From positions 48,755-97,489 of the forward strand of contig PLDK01000047.1 in assembly GCA_003135135.1 (NCBI GenBank): a stretch of DNA of 48,735 nucleotides, read 5' to 3'. Shown in pieces: positions 1 through 6,490 of this stretch; positions within the stretch are counted from its first letter, which is position 1; every line of letters begins with the position of its first letter. The notes beneath the pieces were generated by a model that saw only the letters and a program-made list of their open reading frames with translations, did not search any database and was not told the DNA's origin. A program made the translations under genes and the position numbers. Source of the DNA: Deltaproteobacteria bacterium (GTDB lineage: Bacteria; Desulfobacterota; Binatia; Binatales; Binataceae).

Positions 1-176
1 TTAAGGCCGCCCGCCGTTGGCGGGCGCGGCCACTGCACCCGCAAGCGAGAAGACGCGAAAATCTGCGCAACGCATCTTTTCGCGACTACGCGATAGCAGG
101 GCTGAGCCCTGCACGCAGTATTAAGGCCGCCCGCCGTTGGCGGGCGGTCGTTGGCACGACGGGCCAGTATTAATTC
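1..176. repeat. Intergenic hairpin-repeat cluster
   Basis: A 26-bp sequence beginning ttaaggccgcccgccg occurs identically at 1-26 and 121-146. Each copy holds an 8-bp stem (8-15 with 19-26 in the first copy) closed by a gtt loop. Between them lie two more hairpins: 54-67 with 71-84 (arms cgcgaaaatctgcg and cgcatcttttcgcg, one internal mismatch region) and 96-103 with 105-112 (gcagggct, g, agccctgc). The string cagtattaa appears at 115-123 and 165-173. No gene was found from 1 to 352. The arrangement looks like a REP/MITE-type mosaic; whether it is mobile or transcribed is unknown. Confidence 0.75.
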
Positions 177-193
177 GCTGCGCTGCCGTCGCC

Positions 194-279
194 ACGGGCA
201 GGGGTGGCCCCTGCACCCGGTGACAAGAGAATCGGCACCGCCGCGGGATGCGGGACTTCGTCCCTGTTAGAACTTGTTA
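194..279 (+). repeat. Dispersed hairpin module, copy A
   Basis: The module starts with a 7-bp stem (gcagggg 198-204, cccctgc 208-214, loop tgg). It continues with acc, a gtgacaagag-like stretch, a second small hairpin (gggac-ttc-gtccc) and ctgttagaa. The same order of elements recurs at 6311-6376 with a different second hairpin, so this is a dispersed intergenic repeat. Conserved outer words with covarying stems suggest that structure is what is kept. No coding potential was seen in it. Confidence 0.65.
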
Positions 280-352
280 AGGGGGAAAGCAGGGCGCTGT
301 AGCCGCGGTTGGCTAAGATAGCGGGGCGGATAGTGCTACGGCGAAGACCGCT

Positions 353-511
353 ATGAAGTTGAGAGTGGAGTTCGATCGGGAGACAGACGCTCGCTGGATC
401 GCCGACGTTCCCGAGTTGCCGGGCGTGCTCGCATACGGCAAGACCCGAGAGGAAGCGCTTGCGGCTGTCGAGGCGCTGGCGCGCGAGATCCTTCGGCTTC
501 GCTCGGGATGA
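353..511 (+). CDS. HicB-like small antitoxin-type protein (orphan)
   Basis: A 52-residue protein in one HicB/DUF1902-like fold. The beta strand MKLRVEFDRE is followed by RWIADVPELPGVLAYGKT, matching the HicB pattern in which a strand carrying a (W/Y)-x-A-x-x-P-E-L-P-G-x-x-(A/T)-x-G motif leads into an amphipathic helix (EEALAAVEALAREIL). HicB antitoxins bind and neutralise the HicA mRNA interferase and often carry an extra DNA-binding domain, which is absent here. No HicA-like ORF with its usual Gly-x-His-Ser motif was found next to it, so it looks solitary or is a free-standing HicB-fold protein. Its last codons lie inside a dispersed repeat (485-525), suggesting the original 3' end was replaced. 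No clear Shine-Dalgarno is seen. Confidence 0.6.
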   Translation: MKLRVEFDRETDARWIADVPELPGVLAYGKTREEALAAVEALAREILRLRSG

Positions 512-525
512 CACAAAAGAGGAAG
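485..525 (-). repeat. Dispersed 'tcatcccgagcgaagccgaa'-type repeat, copy 1
   Basis: Read on the minus strand, this stretch carries the widespread intergenic word whose spurious translations read CHPERSRRI or VIPSEAEGS, a pattern familiar from many unrelated bacterial assemblies. A diverged copy sharing about 23 of 26 bases lies at 44250-44276 on the opposite strand. It overlaps the last codons and stop of the HicB-like ORF. A GC-rich hairpin follows at 534-540 with 544-550 (cggccgc-aag-gcggccg). Confidence 0.6.
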
Positions 526-682
526 CAATCTGGCGGCCGCAAGGCGGCCGATGATCACCGCGCGCAGTGGTTGCTGTTTGCGCTGGCGGGCGGGGCGGGC
601 GCAAAATCGCGGCAGTCAGCAGACTCGACGTATAGCCAAGCTTGACGCATAGCAGTCTTGGCGTATCACGAGGATCAATCCG

Positions 683-2296
683 ATGGCCGAGAATCGCAGG
701 CGAAAGTTCTGGGGATGGGGCTACGAGGACCAGGGGCTCACTCCCGAACAGCAAAAGCATCTGGCCGAGCGAATCGCCCAGCGATTCGGGCTCGGACCAA
801 TCGAGATCACGCCGGCGCCAAAGGAAAGCGAGCTGAATATCCGCGCGCCGCGGGTGAAACCACCGGCGGCGCTCGAAGCGATTTGCTCGACCAGCATCCA
901 CGATCGCGCCGGCCACACCTACGGCAAGAGCTCGCGCGATCTCAGGCGGGCGTTTCGGCGGGACTATCCGAATCCGATCGACGTCGTCGCGTTTCCGCGC
1001 GATGAGAAAGAGCTGATCGCGGTGCTCGAATGGTGCGACGGCGCGCAGATTGCAGCGGTGCCATACGGCGGCGGCTCGAGCGTCGTCGGCGGAGTCGAAC
1101 CACCCGAGGGCGACCGTTATCGCGGCGCGATCTCGATCGATCTGATGCATCTGGACAAAGTCGTGGAAGTGGACCGGGTCTCGCGCGCGGCGCGGATTCA
1201 GGCCGGGGTGTATGGACCGGCGCTCGACGCGCAATTGAAGCCGCACGGACTGACGATTCGTCATTTTCCGCAGTCATTTGAATTTTCGACGCTCGGCGGA
1301 TGGATCGCGACGCGGTCGGGCGGGCATTTCGCGACGCTGTACACGCATATCGACGACTTCGTCGAATCGCTACGCGTCGTGACTCCAACCGGAGTCGTCG
1401 AATCGCGCCGCTTGCCCGGCTCGGGCGCAGGTCCCAGCCCGGACCGGATGTTCATCGGCTCCGAAGGAATTTTGGGCATCATCACCGAGGCCTGGATGCG
1501 GCTTCAGGATCGGCCGACGTTTCGCGCGAGCACGTCGGTTCCGTTTCCAAGCATGATCAAGGCGGCGGAGGCGGTGCGCCAAATTTCGCAGGCCGGGCTG
1601 TATCCCGCGAATTGCCGGGTTCTCGACGAAGGCGAGGCGTTCAATTCAGGCGCGGGCAGCGGCGATGAGGCCGTGCTGATGATCGCGTTCGAATCCGCAG
1701 ACCATCCGCTGGAGCCGTGGATGAAGCGCGCGCTGGAGTGCTGCGCGGATCACGGCGGGAAAATCCCGGCGGAGGCGGTGAAGACTCGCACCGACGCCGA
1801 CGCGAAGCATGAAGGATCGGCGGGAGCGTGGCGCAGCGCGTTTCTGAACATGCCCTACCTGATGGACACGATAGCCGCGATGGGAATGGTGAGCGACACG
1901 TTCGAGACCGCGATCACGTGGGAGCGATTCCCGGAATTTCATCGCCAGGTGATGGAGTGCGCGCGCGATACGATAGCCCGAGTATGCGGCAAAGGCTCGG
2001 TCACGTGCCGATTCACGCACGTTTATCCCGACGGGCCGGCGCCGTACTACACGGTTCTGGCGCCGGGCAAACGCGGCTGTGAGATCGAGCAGTGGGACGA
2101 GATAAAGGCGGCGGTCTCGGACAAGCTGATGCGGCTGGGCGGCACGATCACGCATCATCACTCGGTCGGCCGCTATCATCGGCCATGGTACGACCGCCAG
2201 CGACCGGATGGATTCGCGCGCGCGCTGAAGGCGGCGAAACGGGCGCTCGATCCGCGCGGGATTCTCAACCCGGGCGTGCTGATCGATCCGGACTGA
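683..2296 (+). CDS. FAD-binding oxidase, alkyl-dihydroxyacetonephosphate synthase-like
   Basis: 537 residues of the FAD_binding_4 / FAD-oxidase_C (VAO) superfamily, closest in pattern to alkylglycerone-phosphate synthase. That enzyme exchanges the acyl group of acyl-DHAP for a fatty alcohol to form the ether bond of ether lipids. The N-terminus carries the AGPS-like KFWGWGYED segment. The FAD-binding core shows VPYGGGSSVVGGVE (about 129-142), HFPQSFEFSTLGGWIATRSG (about 193-212) and DRMFIGSEGILGIITEAWMR. The C-terminal catalytic segment has the triple histidine THHHSVGR (about 490), which AGPS needs for activity. The ATG is preceded by agga eight bases upstream. The gene stands alone and converges with the minus-strand genes that follow. 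A glycolate-oxidase-like or other VAO activity is possible, but the triple His and N-terminal block favour AGPS. Confidence 0.82.
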   Translation: MAENRRRKFWGWGYEDQGLTPEQQKHLAERIAQRFGLGPIEITPAPKESELNIRAPRVKPPAALEAICSTSIHDRAGHTYGKSSRDLRRAFRRDYPNPIDVVAFPRDEKELIAVLEWCDGAQIAAVPYGGGSSVVGGVEPPEGDRYRGAISIDLMHLDKVVEVDRVSRAARIQAGVYGPALDAQLKPHGLTIRHFPQSFEFSTLGGWIATRSGGHFATLYTHIDDFVESLRVVTPTGVVESRRLPGSGAGPSPDRMFIGSEGILGIITEAWMRLQDRPTFRASTSVPFPSMIKAAEAVRQISQAGLYPANCRVLDEGEAFNSGAGSGDEAVLMIAFESADHPLEPWMKRALECCADHGGKIPAEAVKTRTDADAKHEGSAGAWRSAFLNMPYLMDTIAAMGMVSDTFETAITWERFPEFHRQVMECARDTIARVCGKGSVTCRFTHVYPDGPAPYYTVLAPGKRGCEIEQWDEIKAAVSDKLMRLGGTITHHHSVGRYHRPWYDRQRPDGFARALKAAKRALDPRGILNPGVLIDPD

Positions 2297-2297
2297 C

Positions 2298-2346
2298 GGG
2301 CGGCGGCGCTAGTCGTCGAGGTCGAGTTGTTTTTTCGCCGCCTCGC
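2298..2346. repeat. 49-bp direct repeat, left copy (duplicated sufT 3' end)
   Basis: Bases 2298-2341 are identical to 3160-3203. After one mismatch, tcgc also matches, so 48 of 49 bases agree. The right copy is the genuine 3' end and stop codon of the SufT-like gene on the minus strand; this left copy is a detached duplicate of that end. The two copies bracket the exported-protein gene at 2356-3141 almost exactly. Confidence 0.85.
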
Positions 2347-2355
2347 AATAGATGC

Positions 2356-3141
2356 TCAGGGCGTTTGATTATCCGGCGGGCGGCACGATTTTGGATTGGT
2401 ATCCCAGTCGTCGTTGGAAGCTTCCGAGAGATCCCACGGCAGGTTGCCGTCGAACATCTTCTTTGCGAGCGGTTGGTTTATGGTCTCCACGATTCTGCCT
2501 GACGGCAGCTCGATCTCGTAAGCGCGGAACGAACCCCAACAATCGCAGTTGCTATGATGCACGGTCTCAGCCGCAATGAACGCGTGAGACCGATCGAGCC
2601 AGCCTATGGGGAAAAGGTTGGGGTATTCGTGAGGCCAGGCTCTGCACTTAATGCCAAGCTTGTCCCGGTAGGAAATGAAGTCATGCGCAACCTGCGCGGT
2701 TGGGTCGATGGCGTCAACGTGCTCTCCATTGAATGAGATGAGCTTGGTCTCGTAGCAACAGTTAGCCCCGGCATCGCTGAAAGAAATTAGCACCCCGGAT
2801 GAATCCTTGGCCCATATGACGAGTGGATTCAAATAGCCGTCAATATGTATCGGATATTGGTGCTGCCCAACAACCGCGAAGAAGGTGTACGCGACAGTAT
2901 CGTCGTTTTCAACCCAGTCACCGGGAAATATCAGCTTCTTTTTTCCGTTCGGTGAAGGAACCGCCACCGACTTTCCCTTTGCTCCGGTGGGTTCGCTGGG
3001 CCAAGAAAGATTGGGGGGCCAAAGATCCTGGACCGAAACCGCACGTCCTGAAAACAGTTGAACCTCCGAAGAGCCTCCGTAACGAGGAAATGCAAACAGC
3101 GACAAGAACAGCAGTGCAAGTATGGGATGGAAGAGTCGCAT
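2356..3141 (-). CDS. Exported protein of unknown function in a repeat-flanked insert
   Basis: 261 residues from the ATG at 3141; the open frame continues upstream, but that part is antisense to the SufT gene and is not credible. The N-terminus is a clear signal peptide (MRLFHPILALLFLSLFAFPRYG). The mature part is rich in aromatic residues and contains a paired cysteine (GANCCYETKLISF), a later CDCWG motif and several Trp-Asp turns. These suggest a disulfide-stabilised periplasmic or surface protein. I do not recognise the family. The gene fills the space between the two 49-bp repeat copies, and its base composition is visibly less GC-rich than its neighbours. Both points suggest acquisition by insertion rather than vertical descent. 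Confidence 0.6.
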   Translation of the reverse strand: MRLFHPILALLFLSLFAFPRYGGSSEVQLFSGRAVSVQDLWPPNLSWPSEPTGAKGKSVAVPSPNGKKKLIFPGDWVENDDTVAYTFFAVVGQHQYPIHIDGYLNPLVIWAKDSSGVLISFSDAGANCCYETKLISFNGEHVDAIDPTAQVAHDFISYRDKLGIKCRAWPHEYPNLFPIGWLDRSHAFIAAETVHHSNCDCWGSFRAYEIELPSGRIVETINQPLAKKMFDGNLPWDLSEASNDDWDTNPKSCRPPDNQTP

Positions 3142-3159
3142 TACGTCTCGAAGGTCTCG

Positions 3160-3208
3160 GGGCGGCGGCGCTAGTCGTCGAGGTCGAGTTGTTTTTTCGC
3201 CGCGTCGC
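3160..3208. repeat. 49-bp direct repeat, right copy (genuine sufT 3' end)
   Basis: This is the counterpart of 2298-2346, offset by exactly 862 bp. It contains the stop codon (3171-3173 on the minus strand) and the codons for the C-terminal AAKKQLDLDD of the SufT-like protein. Confidence 0.85.
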
Positions 3209-3488
3209 TCATCATGTGCGGCGTCCATGGCGGGTCCCAGACGATCTCGACGCACGCGTCGTCGCAGCCGGGAATGCCGAGCAGCTTGTCCTGGATCTCC
3301 TGGGTGATCATCATGCCCATCTGGCAGCCGGGCGCGGTGAGCGTCATCGTAACATTGACGATGTGGTTGTCGATCGCGACGCCGTAGATGAGCCCGAGGT
3401 CCACGAGATTGACGGGAATCTCCGGGTCGTAGCACTCGCGCAGCACTTCGTAAACGTCTGCTTCGGTCGGTGCGGGCGAATTCTCCAT
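3171..3488 (-). CDS. MIP18/SufT-family Fe-S cluster assembly protein (DUF59)
   Basis: 105 residues from the ATG at 3488. The family (MIP18, PaaD, SufT) helps to insert or mature iron-sulfur clusters in target proteins. Seen here are the family block CYDPEIPVNLVDLGLIYGV near the N-terminus, the central TLTAPGCQMG with its conserved cysteine, and VEIVWDPPWTPHMMSDAAKK at the end. The open frame extends upstream to 3587, but the upstream part crosses the divergent promoter region and lacks family similarity. A minus-strand TATACT (3501-3506) lies about 13 bases before the start. It is transcribed away from the TPR gene. Its 3' end is duplicated at 2298-2346. No suf operon is nearby. Confidence 0.85.
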   Translation of the reverse strand: MENSPAPTEADVYEVLRECYDPEIPVNLVDLGLIYGVAIDNHIVNVTMTLTAPGCQMGMMITQEIQDKLLGIPGCDDACVEIVWDPPWTPHMMSDAAKKQLDLDD

Positions 3489-3576
3489 AATGCGGAGTCT
3501 AGTATATAAGAGGATGGGTGTGCGCGAAATCCGCGGTCCCGCAACGTGCGGCGCGCGCATTAATTGGAGGTACGAG

Positions 3577-3915
3577 ATGCCCGACAAAGAGGAACTCTAC
3601 GACCAGGCGATCGACGCATACGCCGACGACAAGTTCGACGAAGCGATCGCGCTGTACAAACAAGCGCTTGAAATCGATCCGAAGTACGCCGATGCGATGC
3701 ACGGAATGACGATGTGCTACCAGGCCAAGGGAGACCTCGACGCGGCGATCGAGCTGACGAAAAAATTTATCGCGCAGGAACCGGAAGACATCCTGGCGTA
3801 CACCAACCTCAGCATGTTTTATCAAAAGAAGGGCATGGTGCCGGAAGCGGAGGCGGCCGGCGCCCAGGCGCGGCGGCTGGACTGGAAGCGGCAACTCAAG
3901 GAAGGCAAGAAGTAA
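3577..3915 (+). CDS. Tetratricopeptide-repeat protein
   Basis: 112 residues with about two and a half TPR units. The units follow the usual 34-residue spacing: ELYDQAIDAYADDKFDEAIA, then YADAMHGMTMCYQAKGDLDA, then AYTNLSMFYQKKGMVPEAEA. The ATG at 3577 is preceded by a good ggagg, whereas the longer open frame from 3490 lacks one. TPR proteins mediate protein-protein contacts. With no signal peptide it is probably cytoplasmic. Its stop lies three bases before the GTG of the following SDR gene, so the two are very likely co-transcribed and translationally coupled. The partner is not identifiable from the sequence. Confidence 0.82.
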   Translation: MPDKEELYDQAIDAYADDKFDEAIALYKQALEIDPKYADAMHGMTMCYQAKGDLDAAIELTKKFIAQEPEDILAYTNLSMFYQKKGMVPEAEAAGAQARRLDWKRQLKEGKK

Positions 3916-3917
3916 GG

Positions 3918-4676
3918 GTGAAACTCAAGGACAAAGTTGTACTGATCACCGGCGCAGGCTCGGGCCTCGGGCGCGAGATGGGCCTGACGTTTGCGCGCGA
4001 GGGCGCCAACGTCGGCGTCAACGACATCAGGCCCGAGTCGGCGCAAAACGTCGTGACAGAAATCGAGCGCGCGGGCGGCAACGCGCGGCCGTTCGTTGCG
4101 GACGTGTCGAGCAGCGCGGCGGTGCGCAAGATGTTCGCCGACTTCATCGCCGCGTTCGGCACTATCGACATCCTGATCAACAACGCGGGCATCGGACGCA
4201 CTCGCGACACGAGCGAGGTAATCCCGACTTACCAGAAGACCGACGAGGAATGGCACAAGATGCTCGCGACGCATCTCGACTCGACGTTCTACTGCACCCG
4301 CGAGGCGCTCAAGGTGATGATCCCGAAACAGTCGGGACGGATCATCAATATGGGCTCGGTCGCCGGCACCACGGGGCTGGCCTTCGCGTCGGACTACTGC
4401 GCGGCGAAGGGCGGGATCATCGCGTTCACCAAGTCGGTGGCGCGCGAAGTGGTCACGGCGGGGATTTTAGTCAATTGCATCGCGCCGGGATTCATCGACA
4501 CGCCGATGACCGCGTTCATCGAGGGCGAGTTCCGCCAGCAACTGGTGGCGATGACGCCGATGGGGCGCTTCGGCGAGCCGAGCGACATCGCGGCCGCGGC
4601 GCTTTTTCTGGCCTGCGAGGATTCGAAGTTCATGGTCGGCCAGGTGCTCAGCCCCAACGGCGGCTATGTGATTTGA
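3918..4676 (+). CDS. SDR oxidoreductase, FabG-like 3-oxoacyl reductase
   Basis: 252 residues from a GTG start directly behind the TPR gene; the open frame to the left is a shadow of that gene. Classical short-chain dehydrogenase features are present: the nucleotide-binding GAGSGLGR (about 12-19), NNAG near residue 90, the active-site Ser in NMGSVAGTTG, the Tyr-x-x-x-Lys pair in DYCAAKGG, and CIAPGFIDTPM. The absence of a basic residue just after the Gly-rich motif leaves NAD versus NADP open. It is best read as a beta-ketoacyl-CoA/ACP reductase-type enzyme of lipid or fatty-acid metabolism, though SDR substrates cannot be fixed from sequence. Two further SDRs occur in the window (7653-8546 and 41963-42700). 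Confidence 0.82.
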   Translation: MKLKDKVVLITGAGSGLGREMGLTFAREGANVGVNDIRPESAQNVVTEIERAGGNARPFVADVSSSAAVRKMFADFIAAFGTIDILINNAGIGRTRDTSEVIPTYQKTDEEWHKMLATHLDSTFYCTREALKVMIPKQSGRIINMGSVAGTTGLAFASDYCAAKGGIIAFTKSVAREVVTAGILVNCIAPGFIDTPMTAFIEGEFRQQLVAMTPMGRFGEPSDIAAAALFLACEDSKFMVGQVLSPNGGYVI

Positions 4677-4713
4677 ACCCCGAGGATCGAGCGGACCGCC
4701 GGATGATCCCACG

Positions 4714-6255
4714 ATGCTGACGCGGTCCGCGGGAATTCTGATTCCACTGTTCTCGATCCGCACGCGCAACAGTCTCGGGCGCGGGGAAATACCGGATCTC
4801 GCGCCGATGATGGATTTCGCGCGGTCGATGGGTCATCGGGTGATCCAACTGCTGCCGTTGGACGAGACTGGCCCCGACGATCTCAGCCCGTACAGCGCGA
4901 TGAGCGTGATGGCGATCGATCCGATGTATATCTCGGTCAGCGGGCTGGCCGGCGTCGGGCGGGTGGTGCTGAGGCGCGCGCGCGCGGCGGTGGGGAAGGC
5001 GCGCTTTGTGCCACGTTCGATCGTACGGCGGGAAAAATTTGCACTGCTTGAACGCGCATACCGGGCGACTCGGGCGCGCGGCGGACGCGCCGACACTGCG
5101 CAACTCGACGGGTTCCTCGAGGCCAACTCGTACTGGCTCGATGACTACGCGTTGTTTCGCGCGGTCAAGGAGCGCTTCAACTGGACCAGTTGGGAAACGT
5201 GGCCGGCGCAAATTGCGCAGCGCGACGCCGCCGCACTCGCAGCCGTGCGCCGCGAACTGGCCGGGCCGATCGAGATGTACGGTTATTGGCAGTTCATCGC
5301 GCACCGGCAGTGGTCGCAGATGCGCGCGTACGCATCCTCGCACGGCGCGCTGATCGGCGGAGACCTCGCGTTCTCGCCACGGCGCGACAGCGCCGAGGTG
5401 TGGGCGAATCAGGACGAGTTCGATCTGTCGCGCACCGTCGGCGCGCCGCCCGACGGTTTCAATCCCAAGGGACAGCGATGGGGCTTGCCGCTGCCCAACT
5501 GGGATCGGATGCGCGCGGGTGGATTCAAGCTGCTGCGCGCGCGCGCGCGTCGCGCCAGTTCGCTTTACGATTTGATTCGAATCGATCACGTCGTCGGACT
5601 TTATCGAACTTTCAATTTCGGTGCGGACCCGGACGCGGAGGGAACTTTTACACCGGCCGACGAAGCGGATCAGCGGCTCCAGGGCGAAGAGGTGATCCAC
5701 GCGATCAAGCAAGAAGCTGGCGCGGCGGAACTGATCGCTGAAGACCTGGGCACCGTGCTGCCGTGGGTGCGCGAATCGCTCACGCGCCTGGGCGTGCCGG
5801 GATACAAGGTGATGCAGTGGGAACGCAACTGGGGCCACGCCGACGAATCATTTCTCAGCCCCGCGTCCTATCCCGAACTTTCGCTCGCGACCACGGGTAC
5901 CCATGACACCGAACCGCTGACGGTGTGGTGGCGCGCGCAGCCGGTTGCGGAGCGTGAGAAATTGGTGCGCGCACTTGGTCTCGAGAGCCAGGTGAATCCG
6001 CGTGCGATGCTCAGGGAAGCGGCGCGCGATGCGATCCTGGCCGCGCTGTACGCGGCGCCGTCGCGGCTCGTGATAATTCCGATCCAGGATTTGTTTGGAT
6101 GGAGCGCGCAAATCAATCGGCCCGGAACGATCAGCGATTCGAACTGGACCTATCGAATCCCACTGACCCTGGAGCGAATGCACCGCAGCCGCGCGATACA
6201 GTCGTGCGTCGCCAAGTTGCGCGAGATCGCCGTCGGCAGCGGACGGTTCATGTAA
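4714..6255 (+). CDS. malQ: 4-alpha-glucanotransferase (amylomaltase, GH77)
   Basis: 513 residues, the usual length for GH77. The enzyme transfers segments of alpha-1,4-glucan between maltooligosaccharides and feeds glycogen or maltodextrin turnover in the cytoplasm. All three catalytic acids are visible: the nucleophile Asp291 in LIRIDHVVGLYR, the acid/base Glu343 in IAEDLGTV, and the transition-state-stabilising Asp398 in GTHDTEPL. The N-terminus has the family block GILIPLFSIRTRNSLGRGEI, and GFNPKGQRWGLPLPNW is also typical. It follows the SDR gene by 37 bases and ends before a repeat-rich gap that can terminate transcription. No other glycogen genes are in the window. Confidence 0.93.
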   Translation: MLTRSAGILIPLFSIRTRNSLGRGEIPDLAPMMDFARSMGHRVIQLLPLDETGPDDLSPYSAMSVMAIDPMYISVSGLAGVGRVVLRRARAAVGKARFVPRSIVRREKFALLERAYRATRARGGRADTAQLDGFLEANSYWLDDYALFRAVKERFNWTSWETWPAQIAQRDAAALAAVRRELAGPIEMYGYWQFIAHRQWSQMRAYASSHGALIGGDLAFSPRRDSAEVWANQDEFDLSRTVGAPPDGFNPKGQRWGLPLPNWDRMRAGGFKLLRARARRASSLYDLIRIDHVVGLYRTFNFGADPDAEGTFTPADEADQRLQGEEVIHAIKQEAGAAELIAEDLGTVLPWVRESLTRLGVPGYKVMQWERNWGHADESFLSPASYPELSLATTGTHDTEPLTVWWRAQPVAEREKLVRALGLESQVNPRAMLREAARDAILAALYAAPSRLVIIPIQDLFGWSAQINRPGTISDSNWTYRIPLTLERMHRSRAIQSCVAKLREIAVGSGRFM

Positions 6256-6282
6256 ATCCTGCCGCGGAGAACTCAATTGTAT

Positions 6283-6305
6283 GTGAAACCCACCGTGGGT
6301 TTCAC
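6283..6305. terminator. Perfect 10-bp hairpin after malQ
   Basis: Arms gtgaaaccca (6283-6292) and tgggtttcac (6296-6305) pair perfectly around a ccg loop. No T-run follows on either strand, so it may act as a processing or attenuating structure rather than a classical intrinsic terminator. It sits directly before the second copy of the dispersed hairpin module. Confidence 0.5.
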
Positions 6306-6310
6306 ACTTC

Positions 6311-6376
6311 CTTGGGCAGGGGTAACCCCTGCACCTTAGTGATAAGAAGGATGCGGCCTGACGGCCTGTTAGAAGG
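6311..6376 (+). repeat. Dispersed hairpin module, copy B
   Basis: This copy has the same element order as 194-279. The first stem is gcagggg (6316-6322) with cccctgc (6326-6332), loop taa. It is followed by acc, gtgataagaagg, a ggcc-tgac-ggcc mini-hairpin and cctgttagaa. The loop and second-stem bases differ from copy A while pairing is kept. It occupies the gap between malQ and the lipoprotein gene. Confidence 0.65.
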
Positions 6377-6490
6377 GTTGGAAGTAAGGCCGTTCAAGTT
6401 GTGGCGCGCCCGCGGCTTGAACTATAAGCAACACTTGGCCGCGAAATCTGATCGGCAATACTCGGGGAGCAATTTTCCCCGGAGGCATCG

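Noticed and set aside
1-300. CRISPR array
   Set aside because: The repeats are too few, irregularly spaced and self-complementary, and no cas genes are present; a hairpin-repeat mosaic fits better.
313-558. Minus-strand frames containing CHPERSRRI and VIPSEAEGS
   Set aside because: These strings are translations of a dispersed non-coding repeat; a HicB-like gene reads the other way.
170-1264. 364-codon minus-strand open frame across the repeat zone and the AGPS-like gene
   Set aside because: Its upstream half is antisense to the AGPS-like gene, and the rest consists of hairpin repeats.
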